Below, piece by piece: positions 24,598-32,403 of a DNA stretch of 41,502 nt. Position numbers and translations under genes: made by a program. The DNA lies in assembly GCA_019359315.1 (NCBI GenBank), contig JAHHHO010000048.1, positions 1 to 41,502 of the forward strand. Reading direction: 5' to 3'. The first letter of the stretch is position 1. Every line of letters starts with the position of its first letter. The notes under the pieces were generated by a model, which was not told where the DNA came from, searched no databases, and was given only the letters and a program-made list of their open reading frames with translations. Origin of the DNA: Myxacorys californica WJT36-NPBG1. Its GTDB lineage: Bacteria > Cyanobacteriota > Cyanobacteriia > Leptolyngbyales > Leptolyngbyaceae.

Positions 24598-26595
24598 ATG
24601 GGAGAACGTTCTACGATCGCTAAAAAAGACGCAAATAATCTGAGCCGTGAACCAAACTTAGAGGTGAACGGACGGAAAGCCGTTAGCGTTTCTCCCGATG
24701 CAAAGAAGGCTTGGACAATCGAGGATAGCGAGGATTTGTACCGGATTGAGGGGTGGGGTGATCCTTACTTTTCGATTAATGCAGCGGGGCATGTAACGGT
24801 TTCTCCTAGAGGCGATCGCGGCGGGTCGCTCGATTTGTTTGAATTGGTGAATGCGCTCAAACAACGCAATTTAGGTCTACCGCTATTAATTCGGTTTTCA
24901 GATATTTTGGAGGATCGGATTGAGCGGATTAATGCGGCATTTGCAAGAGCGATCGCACGCTACAGCTATGGCGGCATTTACAAAGGGGTCTTTCCGGTTA
25001 AATGCAATCAGCAGCGTCACTTGGTTGAAGATTTGGTGCGCTTTGGTAAGCCTCACCAGTTTGGCTTAGAGGCAGGGTCTAAACCAGAATTGATGATCGC
25101 GTTAGCGACGCTAAAGACGCCAGGAGCATTAGTTATCTGTAATGGCTATAAAGACAGAGAATACGTAGAGACCGCAATGCTGGCGCGGGGATTAGGAAAA
25201 ACTCCGATCATCGTCTTAGAGCAAATTGAAGAAGTGGACTTGGTAATCGAAGCGAGCCGTAAGCTGGGGATCAAGCCAATTTTGGGTGTGCGGGCGAAAC
25301 TGAGCGCGAAAGGCATCGGACGGTGGGGAACCTCGGCAGGCGACCGCGCCAAATTTGGGTTAACGGTTCCTGAAGTGATTAACACAGTGAACCAATTGAA
25401 AGCCGCAAACATGCTGGATTGTTTGCAGTTGTTGCATTTCCACATTGGGTCTCAGATTTCGGCGATTAGTGTACTGAAAGAGGCGCTGCGGGAAGCGGGA
25501 CAGATTTATGTGGAGCTATCGAGACTGGGTGCAAACATGCAGTATCTCGATGTGGGCGGCGGTTTGGGTGTCGATTATGACGGGTCTCGCACGAATTTTC
25601 ACGCTTCTAAAAATTACAGCACTCAGAACTATGCCAATGATGTTGTGGCGGCGATTAAAGATGCTTGCACGCTCGCAAAGATTTCAGTGCCAACGCTGGT
25701 GAGTGAAAGTGGTCGAGCGATCGCATCGCATCAATCGGTTCTGGTGTTTGATGTGTTGGGAACGAGTGACGTGTCTTCTGAAGAACCCGAACCTCTTCAA
25801 GATGACGAGCCGCTCACCGTTCGCAATCTCTATGAAACCTATAGCTCGATTAATCTCGAGAACTTTCAGGAGATGTATCACGATGCGACGGAGTTCAAAG
25901 AAGAGGCGGTCAGTCGGTTTGGATTTGGGCAATTGAGTTTGACGGAGCGGGCGCGAGCAGAGCGGCTGTATTGGGCGTGCTGTCAGAAGATTCTAGCGAT
26001 CGCACGTCAGCTAGAATACGTTCCTGATGATCTTGAAGACTTAGAGAAAATCATGGCGTCGATCTATTACATGAATCTCTCGGTGTTTCAGTCTGCACCA
26101 GATAGTTGGGCGATCGATCAACTCTTCCCGATCATGCCGATTCATCGCCTCAATGAGGAGCCGACAAAGCGGGCAACATTGGCGGATCTCACCTGTGATA
26201 GTGATGGCAAGATTGATCAGTTTATTGATTTGCGTGACGTAAAATCAGTGCTTGAATTACACGCCTTGAAGCCGGGTGAGCCGTATTACTTGGGGATGTT
26301 TCTCAATGGGGCATACCAAGAAATTATGGGCAACTTGCATAATTTGTTTGGGGATACGAACACTGTTCACATTCATCTGACTCCGAAGAATTATCAGATT
26401 GAGCATGTCGTGAAGGGCGACACGATGAAGGAAGTTCTGGGCTATGTTCAGTACGATGTGGATGATTTGATTGAGAGTATTCGGCGTCAGACAGAACAAG
26501 CCCTGGAGGACGGGCGCATTACATTGCAGGAGTCGCAGCTGCTATTGCAAAACTACGAGCGGAGTTTGAGCGGGTATACTTATCTATCCTCATAA
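24598..26595 (+). CDS. speA: Biosynthetic arginine decarboxylase
   Basis: PLP enzyme that decarboxylates arginine to agmatine, the first step to putrescine and spermidine; in cyanobacteria it also drains arginine nitrogen. The 665-residue protein carries the PLP lysine in YKGVFPVKCNQQRHL. Barrel motifs LLHFHIGSQIS and YLDVGGGLGVDYDGS are present, and the C-terminal PIMPIHRLNEEP region is also as expected. The ATG at 24598 with GGGAG seven bases upstream is preferred over the GTG at 24508. The longer N-terminus from 24508 is possible but has no clear ribosome-binding site. A TPR membrane protein follows 22 bases later on the same strand. Confidence 0.94.
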   Translation: MGERSTIAKKDANNLSREPNLEVNGRKAVSVSPDAKKAWTIEDSEDLYRIEGWGDPYFSINAAGHVTVSPRGDRGGSLDLFELVNALKQRNLGLPLLIRFSDILEDRIERINAAFARAIARYSYGGIYKGVFPVKCNQQRHLVEDLVRFGKPHQFGLEAGSKPELMIALATLKTPGALVICNGYKDREYVETAMLARGLGKTPIIVLEQIEEVDLVIEASRKLGIKPILGVRAKLSAKGIGRWGTSAGDRAKFGLTVPEVINTVNQLKAANMLDCLQLLHFHIGSQISAISVLKEALREAGQIYVELSRLGANMQYLDVGGGLGVDYDGSRTNFHASKNYSTQNYANDVVAAIKDACTLAKISVPTLVSESGRAIASHQSVLVFDVLGTSDVSSEEPEPLQDDEPLTVRNLYETYSSINLENFQEMYHDATEFKEEAVSRFGFGQLSLTERARAERLYWACCQKILAIARQLEYVPDDLEDLEKIMASIYYMNLSVFQSAPDSWAIDQLFPIMPIHRLNEEPTKRATLADLTCDSDGKIDQFIDLRDVKSVLELHALKPGEPYYLGMFLNGAYQEIMGNLHNLFGDTNTVHIHLTPKNYQIEHVVKGDTMKEVLGYVQYDVDDLIESIRRQTEQALEDGRITLQESQLLLQNYERSLSGYTYLSS

Positions 26596-26617
26596 TTCTC
26601 ACATTTGCAGTAGTCAA

Positions 26618-27394
26618 ATGAGTCAGATTGCACGTCTTGTTCTGGGAGCCGTATTAGGACTAGCAATAGGAATCTTCTCCGTTCACAATCCGCGCTTTGG
26701 AATTATTTTATTCTTTCTGTGGATTGTCAGAGTTGCCCTATTGCTGGTGTTTCAGCGCTCTTATGTCGAGGCAGTTCAATTGTTAAATGAAGGCAAATTT
26801 GAGCTTGCTTTAGCTAAATATGAAGGGCTACTAGCGCGGGGAAAACTTTTCTTTTGGTTGAAGCTTCTTGATGAAAGGCTGCTCATTTACAACATTGCTG
26901 TTATCTATCATCAATGGGGTCGATTTGAGGAATCTATTGCATGGCTGGATAAACTAGACCCTAAAAAGGTGCCTAAAGCAGTCACTCAGCCGTATCACGC
27001 TACGTATGCTGTTAATCTACTTTATTTGAAAGGAGATTTAGACCTAGCTAAAGAGCATCTTGATCAGGCTGCTATAACTGGAACAATGCCATTTTTTCTG
27101 TTGATCTATTCTTATTTTTATCAGTTGCAACATGATTTTGAACATGCAAAGAGCTACGTCGATCAATATCTAGAGCATCCTAATCGATATCGAGAAACAT
27201 ATCGGCAGGGAAACGTCAGACTTAAGTGGGATAAAGTCTACGTCACTACGGCAGAAAACTTCTATTTAGGGCTGTATTATCAAGCCGTTGGTGATGTCGA
27301 AAAAGCAAAAGAGTATTTGTTTGTTTCGGCAATGTCGCCCTACGATAATTTTCTGAAGAGAGAAGCCTACCGAATTTATAATTCTCTCGCTTGA
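26618..27394 (+). CDS. Membrane-anchored TPR-like protein
   Basis: A 258-residue protein. Two hydrophobic helices at the N-terminus (about 5-22 and 28-46) anchor it. The rest is a helical repeat domain of TPR type: SYVEAVQLLNEGKFELALAK, IYNIAVIYHQWGRFEESIAW, LYLKGDLDLAKEHLDQAAI, and FYLGLYYQAVGDVEKAKEYL. No enzyme motif is visible. It begins 22 bases after speA and is probably co-transcribed with it, but a link to polyamines is only positional. Function unknown; a protein-interaction scaffold is likely. Confidence 0.7.
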   Translation: MSQIARLVLGAVLGLAIGIFSVHNPRFGIILFFLWIVRVALLLVFQRSYVEAVQLLNEGKFELALAKYEGLLARGKLFFWLKLLDERLLIYNIAVIYHQWGRFEESIAWLDKLDPKKVPKAVTQPYHATYAVNLLYLKGDLDLAKEHLDQAAITGTMPFFLLIYSYFYQLQHDFEHAKSYVDQYLEHPNRYRETYRQGNVRLKWDKVYVTTAENFYLGLYYQAVGDVEKAKEYLFVSAMSPYDNFLKREAYRIYNSLA

Positions 27395-27463
27395 TTCATA
27401 GCATTTCACCGGATATCCCCTCTCCCAGGATTTGCAGAAATGATGGTCAAGGTAAGATAACAA

Positions 27464-27575
27464 AGCACAGGTGAACCGTATCGGTGTAGGGGAAGTCCGG
27501 TGAGAGTCCGGCGCTGTGCCGCAACTGTAAAGAATGGAGGAGGTTTCATCTCTGTTCTCAGCCAGAATACCTGCA
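27464..27575 (+). promoter_or_regulatory. Cobalamin (AdoCbl) riboswitch
   Basis: The conserved core is readable: GCACAGGTGAACCG at 27465, then GGGGAAGTCCGGTGAGAGTC, then CGCTGTGCCGCAACTGTAA at 27512, and the closing AGCCAGAATACCTGC. This is the B12-box arrangement with the outer stem ACAGGTG/ACCTGC. It lies just upstream of the cobaltochelatase gene, so B12 would turn that gene down. Confidence 0.9.
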
Positions 27576-27594
27576 TTGCTGCTTATTCACTCTA

Positions 27595-27616
27595 TTTCCT
27601 GCGTTGCACAGGGAAA
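27595..27616 (+). promoter_or_regulatory. Hairpin covering the cbiX ribosome-binding site
   Basis: TTTCCTG (27595-27601) can pair with CAGGGAAA (27609-27616), which is part of the ribosome-binding site before ATG 27627. This is the likely output structure of the riboswitch, acting on translation. Confidence 0.55.
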
Positions 27617-27626
27617 GGGATTTGGA

Positions 27627-28637
27627 ATGTTGACTTTAACGCTTGATGATTTTGCTTGGGAACAAGAGGCGATCGCATCCCTCTCTCTCCCTCCGCTGCC
27701 AATCCAACGTCCGTTACTTTTAATCGGACATGGAACTCGGGATGCGGATGGACGACAGAGCTTGATGGATTTTGCGGAGGCGTATCAGGCGCTCGATCGC
27801 AGTCGTCCGGTGTTGCCGTGTTTTCTGGAGCTAACTGAACCGACCATTCAGGAAGGTGTGGATCGATGTGTGGAGCAAGGATTTACAGAGTTCTCGGTTT
27901 TGCCGATTCTGTTGTTTGCGGCGAGACATAACAAGTTTGATGTGACGAATGAACTCGATCGCGCTAGAGCACGACACCCACACGTGAAGTTTCAATATGG
28001 GCGGCATTTTGGAATTACGCCTGGAATTTTGGAGTTGTGGCGATCGCGCCTTGCAGAACTCGACAATTCAACCATTCGGCGGGAAGATACGGTGCTGTTG
28101 TTTGTGGGACGGGGGGCGAGTGACCCGGATGCCAATGGAGACGTGTATAAGTTAGCGCGGATTGTCTGGGAAGGAAGCGGGTATCAGACGGTTGAGGTGT
28201 GTTTTATTGGGATCACTCATCCTCGCTTGGAGGAAGGGTTTCGACGGGCGCAGCTTTATCAGCCGAAGCGGGTGATCGTTTTACCGCATTTCTTGTTTAC
28301 TGGAACGCTGGTGAAGAAGATTTATGATGTGACGGCTCAGATGCGGGAGCGGTATCCAGAAACGGAGATTGTGAATTTGCCTGAAATGGGAATTCATCCT
28401 CAGTTGTTCTCGATTTTGCGCGATCGCGAGATTGAGACGCAGTTGGGACAGGTGGCGATGAATTGTGAGATGTGTAAGTTCCGGTTGGCCGCAGTGTCGA
28501 AGGGAGATGGTCACGCGCACGATCATGGGCATGATCATCATCACCATTCTGGGCATGGACATGGGCATGGGCATGAGAGTGTAGACCCTTATGCGAAGCT
28601 GTCTGACTATCATGAACGGATTTGGCAGGCTCCATAA
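27627..28637 (+). CDS. cbiX: Sirohydrochlorin cobaltochelatase, CbiX-long type
   Basis: Inserts cobalt into sirohydrochlorin early in anaerobic-type cobalamin synthesis. The 336-residue protein has two chelatase halves: [20 protein letters not shown] with active-site His and [15 protein letters not shown], then [20 protein letters not shown] in the second half. MNCEMC near 275 is the M-x-C-x-x-C motif reported to bind an iron-sulfur cluster in long CbiX proteins. A His-rich tail follows, with [19 protein letters not shown], probably for cobalt storage. The ATG at 27627 has AAGGGA seven bases upstream; the frame runs on upstream to 27534 but that part is riboswitch RNA. Expression should fall when B12 is plentiful. 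Confidence 0.93.
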   Translation: MLTLTLDDFAWEQEAIASLSLPPLPIQRPLLLIGHGTRDADGRQSLMDFAEAYQALDRSRPVLPCFLELTEPTIQEGVDRCVEQGFTEFSVLPILLFAARHNKFDVTNELDRARARHPHVKFQYGRHFGITPGILELWRSRLAELDNSTIRREDTVLLFVGRGASDPDANGDVYKLARIVWEGSGYQTVEVCFIGITHPRLEEGFRRAQLYQPKRVIVLPHFLFTGTLVKKIYDVTAQMRERYPETEIVNLPEMGIHPQLFSILRDREIETQLGQVAMNCEMCKFRLAAVSKGDGHAHDHGHDHHHHSGHGHGHGHESVDPYAKLSDYHERIWQAP

Positions 28638-28652
28638 GTGCCACAACTCCTT

Positions 28653-28700
28653 CGCCCTCACCCTAACTCTCTTCTGTGGGGAAGGCTTAGGGCGAGGGCG
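28653..28700. repeat. REP-like inverted repeat after cbiX
   Basis: CGCCCTCACCCTAA (28653-28666) pairs with TTAGGGCGAGGGCG (28687-28700) with one mismatch. It shares its CCCTCACCCTA core with 10365-10396 and may double as the cbiX terminator. Confidence 0.6.
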
Positions 28701-28838
28701 GTTCGGATGATCACAGTTGGTAATCGGTCAATGGTATTCGTTGATGAATTTATAGATTCCATTAACTGAAGTGTCGCTTGTTTGCCCTGCTCAGACATAC
28801 AACGCCTGTATGTAGTGATGTTTCTGGATGCGTTGAAC

Positions 28839-29033
28839 ATGCGATCAAGAGAGCAATTGACTCAAGCAATTGAAGGGATGCCAGATGATTTGCTGGATGA
28901 GGTGTTCGATTTTCTAAAGGTTCTGCAAACGAAGCATTCTCAGGAGAAACTTGAGGTGAGTCTGCTGAGTGAGTCTGCATTAGCCAGAGATTGGCTCAGA
29001 CCAGAGGAAGATGAAGCGTGGCAAGATTTGTAA
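28839..29033 (+). CDS. Antitoxin-like protein (partner toxin lost)
   Basis: A 64-residue protein starting MRSREQLTQAIEGMPDDLLD, with the end ALARDWLRPEEDEAWQDL. Cyanobacterial antitoxins of this small DUF2281-like type have a similar head and an almost identical DWL-x-PEEDEAW tail, and are followed by an overlapping MazF/PemK-type toxin. Here the toxin start overlaps as expected (29018) but the frame ends after 11 codons. The ATG at 28839 fits the family; a longer frame from 28782 exists. The gene is convergent with an intact toxin/antitoxin pair. It could be a solitary antitoxin that still binds other toxins. Confidence 0.65.
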   Translation: MRSREQLTQAIEGMPDDLLDEVFDFLKVLQTKHSQEKLEVSLLSESALARDWLRPEEDEAWQDL

Positions 29034-29053
29034 AAGGTGATGTTTGTTCATAG
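29018..29053 (+). pseudogene. Stub of a MazF/PemK-type toxin
   Basis: In the +1 frame relative to the antitoxin, GTG at 29018 reads MARFVKGDVCS and stops at 29053. The segment FVKGDV is how many cyanobacterial PemK/MazF-type toxins start (usually followed by V-V-x-P-F-P-F-S-D). The overlap with the antitoxin end is also typical. The rest of the toxin has been deleted; the next base features belong to the convergent toxin gene. Confidence 0.55.
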
Positions 29054-29060
29054 ATTTTTC

Positions 29061-29414
29061 TCACAACTCATAGCCTAACGTGAGCAAGACGACTTCTTCT
29101 AGCTGAGTGAGTGTCTCTGCCCTCAACTGACCTAACTTTTTGCTCAAACGGGTTTTATCAAGGACGCGGAGTTGGAAACAGAGTGCAACTGAATCTTGGT
29201 TTAGTCCGCCATCGCCTTGTTGAATCAGTAAGCAGATGGGTAAAGCAGCACGACGTAGATTTGTGGTGAGGGGAATGGTGATGGTTGTAGTGGAAAATTG
29301 GGAAACTAAGTCGTTCTGAAAGATGATTACAGGGCGTGTGCCTGCTTGTTCCGAGCCTTGGGTTGGGTTGAGGTTTGCTAACCACACTTCGCCGCGTTTA
29401 AGTTGCGGCGTCAT
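29061..29414 (-). CDS. MazF/PemK-type mRNA-cleaving toxin
   Basis: A 117-residue endoribonuclease toxin. The family start is clear: LKRGEVWLANLNPTQGSEQA, then GTRPVIIFQNDLVSQF, and later ITIPLTTNLRR and LCFQLRVLDKTRLSKKLG. These are the beta-barrel strands of MazF with the conserved R-P-V-I-I segment. Its ATG overlaps the antitoxin stop by four bases (ATGA, 29411-29414), so the two are translated together. It should cut mRNA when freed from the antitoxin. Length is normal for the family. Confidence 0.9.
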   Translation of the reverse strand: MTPQLKRGEVWLANLNPTQGSEQAGTRPVIIFQNDLVSQFSTTTITIPLTTNLRRAALPICLLIQQGDGGLNQDSVALCFQLRVLDKTRLSKKLGQLRAETLTQLEEVVLLTLGYEL

Positions 29415-29647
29415 GACTCATCTTCGCGATCGAGAAGGGCAGCATAGTCATCGATTCCGGCTTCTGCGAGGGTACGATCGGCGTTGGCGAATTCGGTTGA
29501 GAGAAGCGCGAGTTGTGCGGGGTCGAGGATACGTTTGGATCGGTGGGCACGGAATTTTAAGAAGGCAATGAAGTCTGCAACTTGCTGAAGTTGCTCGTCA
29601 TTGAGTTGATCGAGGTCTTGTTTGATGGCTTCGCTGCTGGGCAACAT
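29411..29647 (-). CDS. Antitoxin of the MazF-type pair
   Basis: A 78-residue protein immediately upstream of the toxin and overlapping it by four bases. The helix QLNDEQLQQVADFIAFLKFR is the DUF2281-like antitoxin signature (x-L-x-D-E-x-x-x-x-V-x-D-F-I-x-F-L). The acidic C-terminus (ADRTLAEAGIDDYAALLDRE) would wrap the toxin. No AbrB-type DNA-binding domain is evident, so operator binding is uncertain. Confidence 0.78.
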   Translation of the reverse strand: MLPSSEAIKQDLDQLNDEQLQQVADFIAFLKFRAHRSKRILDPAQLALLSTEFANADRTLAEAGIDDYAALLDREDES

Positions 29648-29748
29648 TTCAAAGATTCAAAAATGATCAGGGGTGATAGGTTTTATTGTAGAGACGTTCT
29701 CTTCATTCCTCATGCTTCGTTACTCATTTCTAGAATAGGTGGTGCTGC

Positions 29749-31887
29749 CTAGCGGAAGCGACGCATTAGCCGTCGGATGAATCGTTTAATTTGCTGCAAG
29801 AGTCGATGAAAAAGGGACGGACGCCGAATCAGACGCGGATTGGATGGGGTCGATGGTTCAATCCTCTGCATTTGCTGACGAACGATCGCCAGGTTTTCTC
29901 GCACCGTTTGCGTATTGGGATGATTGGTTCCTAACGTTCTCTCCAACATCGCCAACGCTTGCTCGTACAATGGTTCTGCCTCGCTGTAGCGTCCTTGGGA
30001 ATCGTAGAGAAGTGCTAAGTTGTTCAGGCTCGTTGCCACATGCGGATGGTCGCCTTCAAACAGCCGTTGCGTCATTGCCAACGCTTGCTCGTGCAACGGT
30101 TCTGCCTCGCTGTAGCGTCCTTGGGAACGGTAGAGAAGTGCTAAGTTGTTCAGGCTCGTTGCCACATGTGGATGGTCGCCTTCAAACAGCCGTTGATGCA
30201 TCGCCAACGCTTGCTCGTACAACGGTTCTGCCTCGCTGTAGCGTCCTTGGGAATCGTAGAGACCTGCTAAGTTGTTCAAGCTCCCTGCTACACCCGGGTG
30301 GTCGCCTTCAAACAGCCGTTGCTTCATCGCTAACGCTTGCTCGTACAATGGTTCTGCCTCGCTGTAGCGTCCTTGGGAATCGTAGAGACCTGCTAAGTTG
30401 TTCAAGCTTGTTGCCACATGCGGATGGTCGCCTTCAAACAGCTCTTGCTGCATCGCCAACGCTTGCTCGTACAATGGTTCTGCCTCGCTGTAGCGTCCTT
30501 GGGAACGGTAGAGAAGTGCTAAGTTGTTCAGGCTCCTTACCACAGCCGGGTGGTCGCCTTCAAACAGCCGTTGCGTCATTGCCAACGCTTGCTCGTACAA
30601 CGGTTCTGCCTCGCTGTAGCGTCCTTGGGAACAGTAGAGACCTGCTAAGTTATTCAGGCTTGTTGCCACAGCCGGGTGGTCGCCTTCAAACAGCCGTTGC
30701 GTCATCTCCCAGCATTCTGAATACCAAAATTCTGCTTGAGCGAAAAGTGCCTGTCCTGCATAAAATCGCGCTAGTCCAACAAACGACCACACCAGAGCAT
30801 CTCCTTCCAATCCTTCTGTGTGGCGCTCTGCTACTTCTTGAACATGCGATCGCACTTCCGAAAACCAGTCAATATCCTTCGTCGGTGGGTTATATGGCAG
30901 TTGACTCGCGATCACTATCATGTCCGAAACAAACGCCGATCGTAACGGTGCTTCGCCTGCGGTTTTAGCCGCCTCTGCTTCCTGTTCTTGCAAAAACTGC
31001 CGAATCAAAGGATGCAATCGACACACCGAAGGAGCATCCTTTTCAATTTGCACCAACGATGCATTCTCTATTCGCGCCTTTAGTTCTCCCAGCGCATACG
31101 CCCCTCCCTTTACACGCTGCATCGTCCGTTCCGCTAAGTCCCACCGAATCCAATCGAGAGCGAAATAACTCAACAAGCGGGCAACCTCTTGTGCGTCAGC
31201 CTCCATCGTTTTCCACGTCAGGTTAAACGCTGCTTTCACACCCAACTCGGCGGTAATTTCATCCTCCTGCGATCGCTCTAATGCTGGATCCCGCATTCCA
31301 TTTTCTTGCAACCGTCCCCAAACCTGCGAGAGCGTAATGTGTCGATCTCTGGCGAGATAGCAACCTACCAGTTCGATCCCCAACGGCAAATAGCCCAATC
31401 CCTCGCAAAGTTGGTCTGCCAGTTCTGGCTGCTGATCAACTCGCCCATAACCCTCCAACCTTGCCAGCAGAGATCGCGCCTCTAGCGGCTGCAACATCTC
31501 CAGATCGATCCGAGGAAAGTTGGGCAATAAATCTTTTCGGCGCGTCGTCACCAGCACCCGAAACCGAGCCTCTTTTGGATAATACGATCGACACTTCGCC
31601 CACTCGCCTATGTCATCCAACACCACTAGCGTCGTTTCATGGGGCGTCCAATGCCTCCAGCACCACTGCACCAAGTCACCGAGATTCGTGCATCGCTCTT
31701 TCGCTGCCGCCAATCCCTGCAATTGCAGATCAAATTCCGCTTTCAGAAGAATCTGAGTCGCTAGATCACCCGTCCGCCCGTTTAACCAATAGATGCCGCC
31801 CGGATAATCTGCCTTGTGTCGAGTCGCATACTGCACCGCTAACTGAGTCTTGCCTACACCTCCCATTCCGGCTACCGCAGAAATCAC
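29749..31887 (-). CDS. NB-ARC ATPase with C-terminal TPR repeats (upstream part beyond a TGA)
   Basis: A STAND-type protein, 712 residues from the first usable start. NB-ARC has Walker A GMGGVGKTQLA, Walker B TLVVLDD, and RNBS-like VLVTTRRKDLL. A helical linker follows, then seven kinesin-light-chain-type TPRs of 42 residues (SEAEPLYEQALAM..RLFEGDHP..SLNNLA.LY.SQGRY), the first six almost identical. The end is basic (RLLQQIKRFIRRLMRRFR). The reading frame stays open upstream to 32022 without ATG, GTG or TTG. It encodes YTASPNFVGRIDELDRLHEI, the usual segment before an NB-ARC P-loop. Only a TGA (32023-32025) separates it from the small protein upstream. So the true gene is probably 29749-32403, now interrupted. 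Such proteins sense invaders or signals; the ligand is unknown. Confidence 0.85.
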   Translation of the reverse strand: MISAVAGMGGVGKTQLAVQYATRHKADYPGGIYWLNGRTGDLATQILLKAEFDLQLQGLAAAKERCTNLGDLVQWCWRHWTPHETTLVVLDDIGEWAKCRSYYPKEARFRVLVTTRRKDLLPNFPRIDLEMLQPLEARSLLARLEGYGRVDQQPELADQLCEGLGYLPLGIELVGCYLARDRHITLSQVWGRLQENGMRDPALERSQEDEITAELGVKAAFNLTWKTMEADAQEVARLLSYFALDWIRWDLAERTMQRVKGGAYALGELKARIENASLVQIEKDAPSVCRLHPLIRQFLQEQEAEAAKTAGEAPLRSAFVSDMIVIASQLPYNPPTKDIDWFSEVRSHVQEVAERHTEGLEGDALVWSFVGLARFYAGQALFAQAEFWYSECWEMTQRLFEGDHPAVATSLNNLAGLYCSQGRYSEAEPLYEQALAMTQRLFEGDHPAVVRSLNNLALLYRSQGRYSEAEPLYEQALAMQQELFEGDHPHVATSLNNLAGLYDSQGRYSEAEPLYEQALAMKQRLFEGDHPGVAGSLNNLAGLYDSQGRYSEAEPLYEQALAMHQRLFEGDHPHVATSLNNLALLYRSQGRYSEAEPLHEQALAMTQRLFEGDHPHVATSLNNLALLYDSQGRYSEAEPLYEQALAMLERTLGTNHPNTQTVRENLAIVRQQMQRIEPSTPSNPRLIRRPSLFHRLLQQIKRFIRRLMRRFR
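29925..30715 (-). repeat. 126-bp tandem repeats encoding TPR units
   Basis: Six nearly identical copies plus one diverged copy of a 126-base unit (42 codons). The high DNA identity between copies, including third positions, points to recent unequal exchange or gene conversion. It also produces a long meaningless plus-strand open frame at 29844-30968. Confidence 0.9.
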
Positions 31888-32022
31888 CGCGCCCTCAGAC
31901 GAGCTCAGAATTTCATGCAGTCGATCAAGTTCGTCTATGCGTCCTACAAAATTGGGAGACGCGGTATAAGGAATTTCATAGAACGGCGTTACTTTGTCGG
32001 AGCCGGATGCCGACGGCTGTAG

Positions 32023-32403
32023 TCAAAGCGTAATATTTTGATTCTCAATTGTGACTTGCGCATTGTATACATTCGCCGCTTTATTCACGAATGAGTTAAC
32101 GATCTGCTGACCTTGCGGTTGAGCCTGCATCCCTCGCATCACCGCCTGAATTGCTGCCGCAATATCTGAGTCAGTTTTTGCTAACGTCTCAACCTCTACG
32201 ATCGCATCTTTATACTCTGCCGTTTCTTCACCCGCTTCAAGTGCTTTTGCTGCGCCGGGTCGCTTCTCCCACAACAGTTTTGCCAATTTTCCACCCGCGT
32301 CTAGCGTTCCTTTCCCCAACGTTTTACCAACTTCTTTAAAGCCTTCACTCAAAACTAGGGCAGCGATCGCAGCAGCCGTAAATGAAACTGGTTCCATTGC
32401 CAC
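32023..32403 (-). CDS. N-terminal module of the NB-ARC/TPR gene, ended by TGA
   Basis: A 126-residue protein starting MAMEPVSFTAAAIAALVLSE, with Lys/Gly-rich KEVGKTLGKGTLDAGGKLAK, an acidic helix, and the end NAQVTIENQNITL. Cyanobacterial proteins with this head and an N-I-T-x tail are often the N-terminal module of, or the gene before, NB-ARC/TPR proteins. The stop is TGA in the same frame as the downstream NB-ARC part. Reading through it gives LQPSASGSDKVTPFYEIPYT and then the NB-ARC entry motif. It could still be expressed alone as a truncated regulator. The module's function is unknown. Confidence 0.65.
   Translation of the reverse strand: MAMEPVSFTAAAIAALVLSEGFKEVGKTLGKGTLDAGGKLAKLLWEKRPGAAKALEAGEETAEYKDAIVEVETLAKTDSDIAAAIQAVMRGMQAQPQGQQIVNSFVNKAANVYNAQVTIENQNITL

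Noticed and set aside
27534-27626. N-terminal extension of CbiX
   Set aside because: The frame is open but lies within the cobalamin riboswitch and its output hairpin; the family start and ribosome-binding site are at 27627.
29844-30968. 374-codon plus-strand open frame opposite the TPR repeats
   Set aside because: It mirrors the 126-base repeat unit, has no recognisable protein features, and lies opposite a clear NB-ARC/TPR gene.
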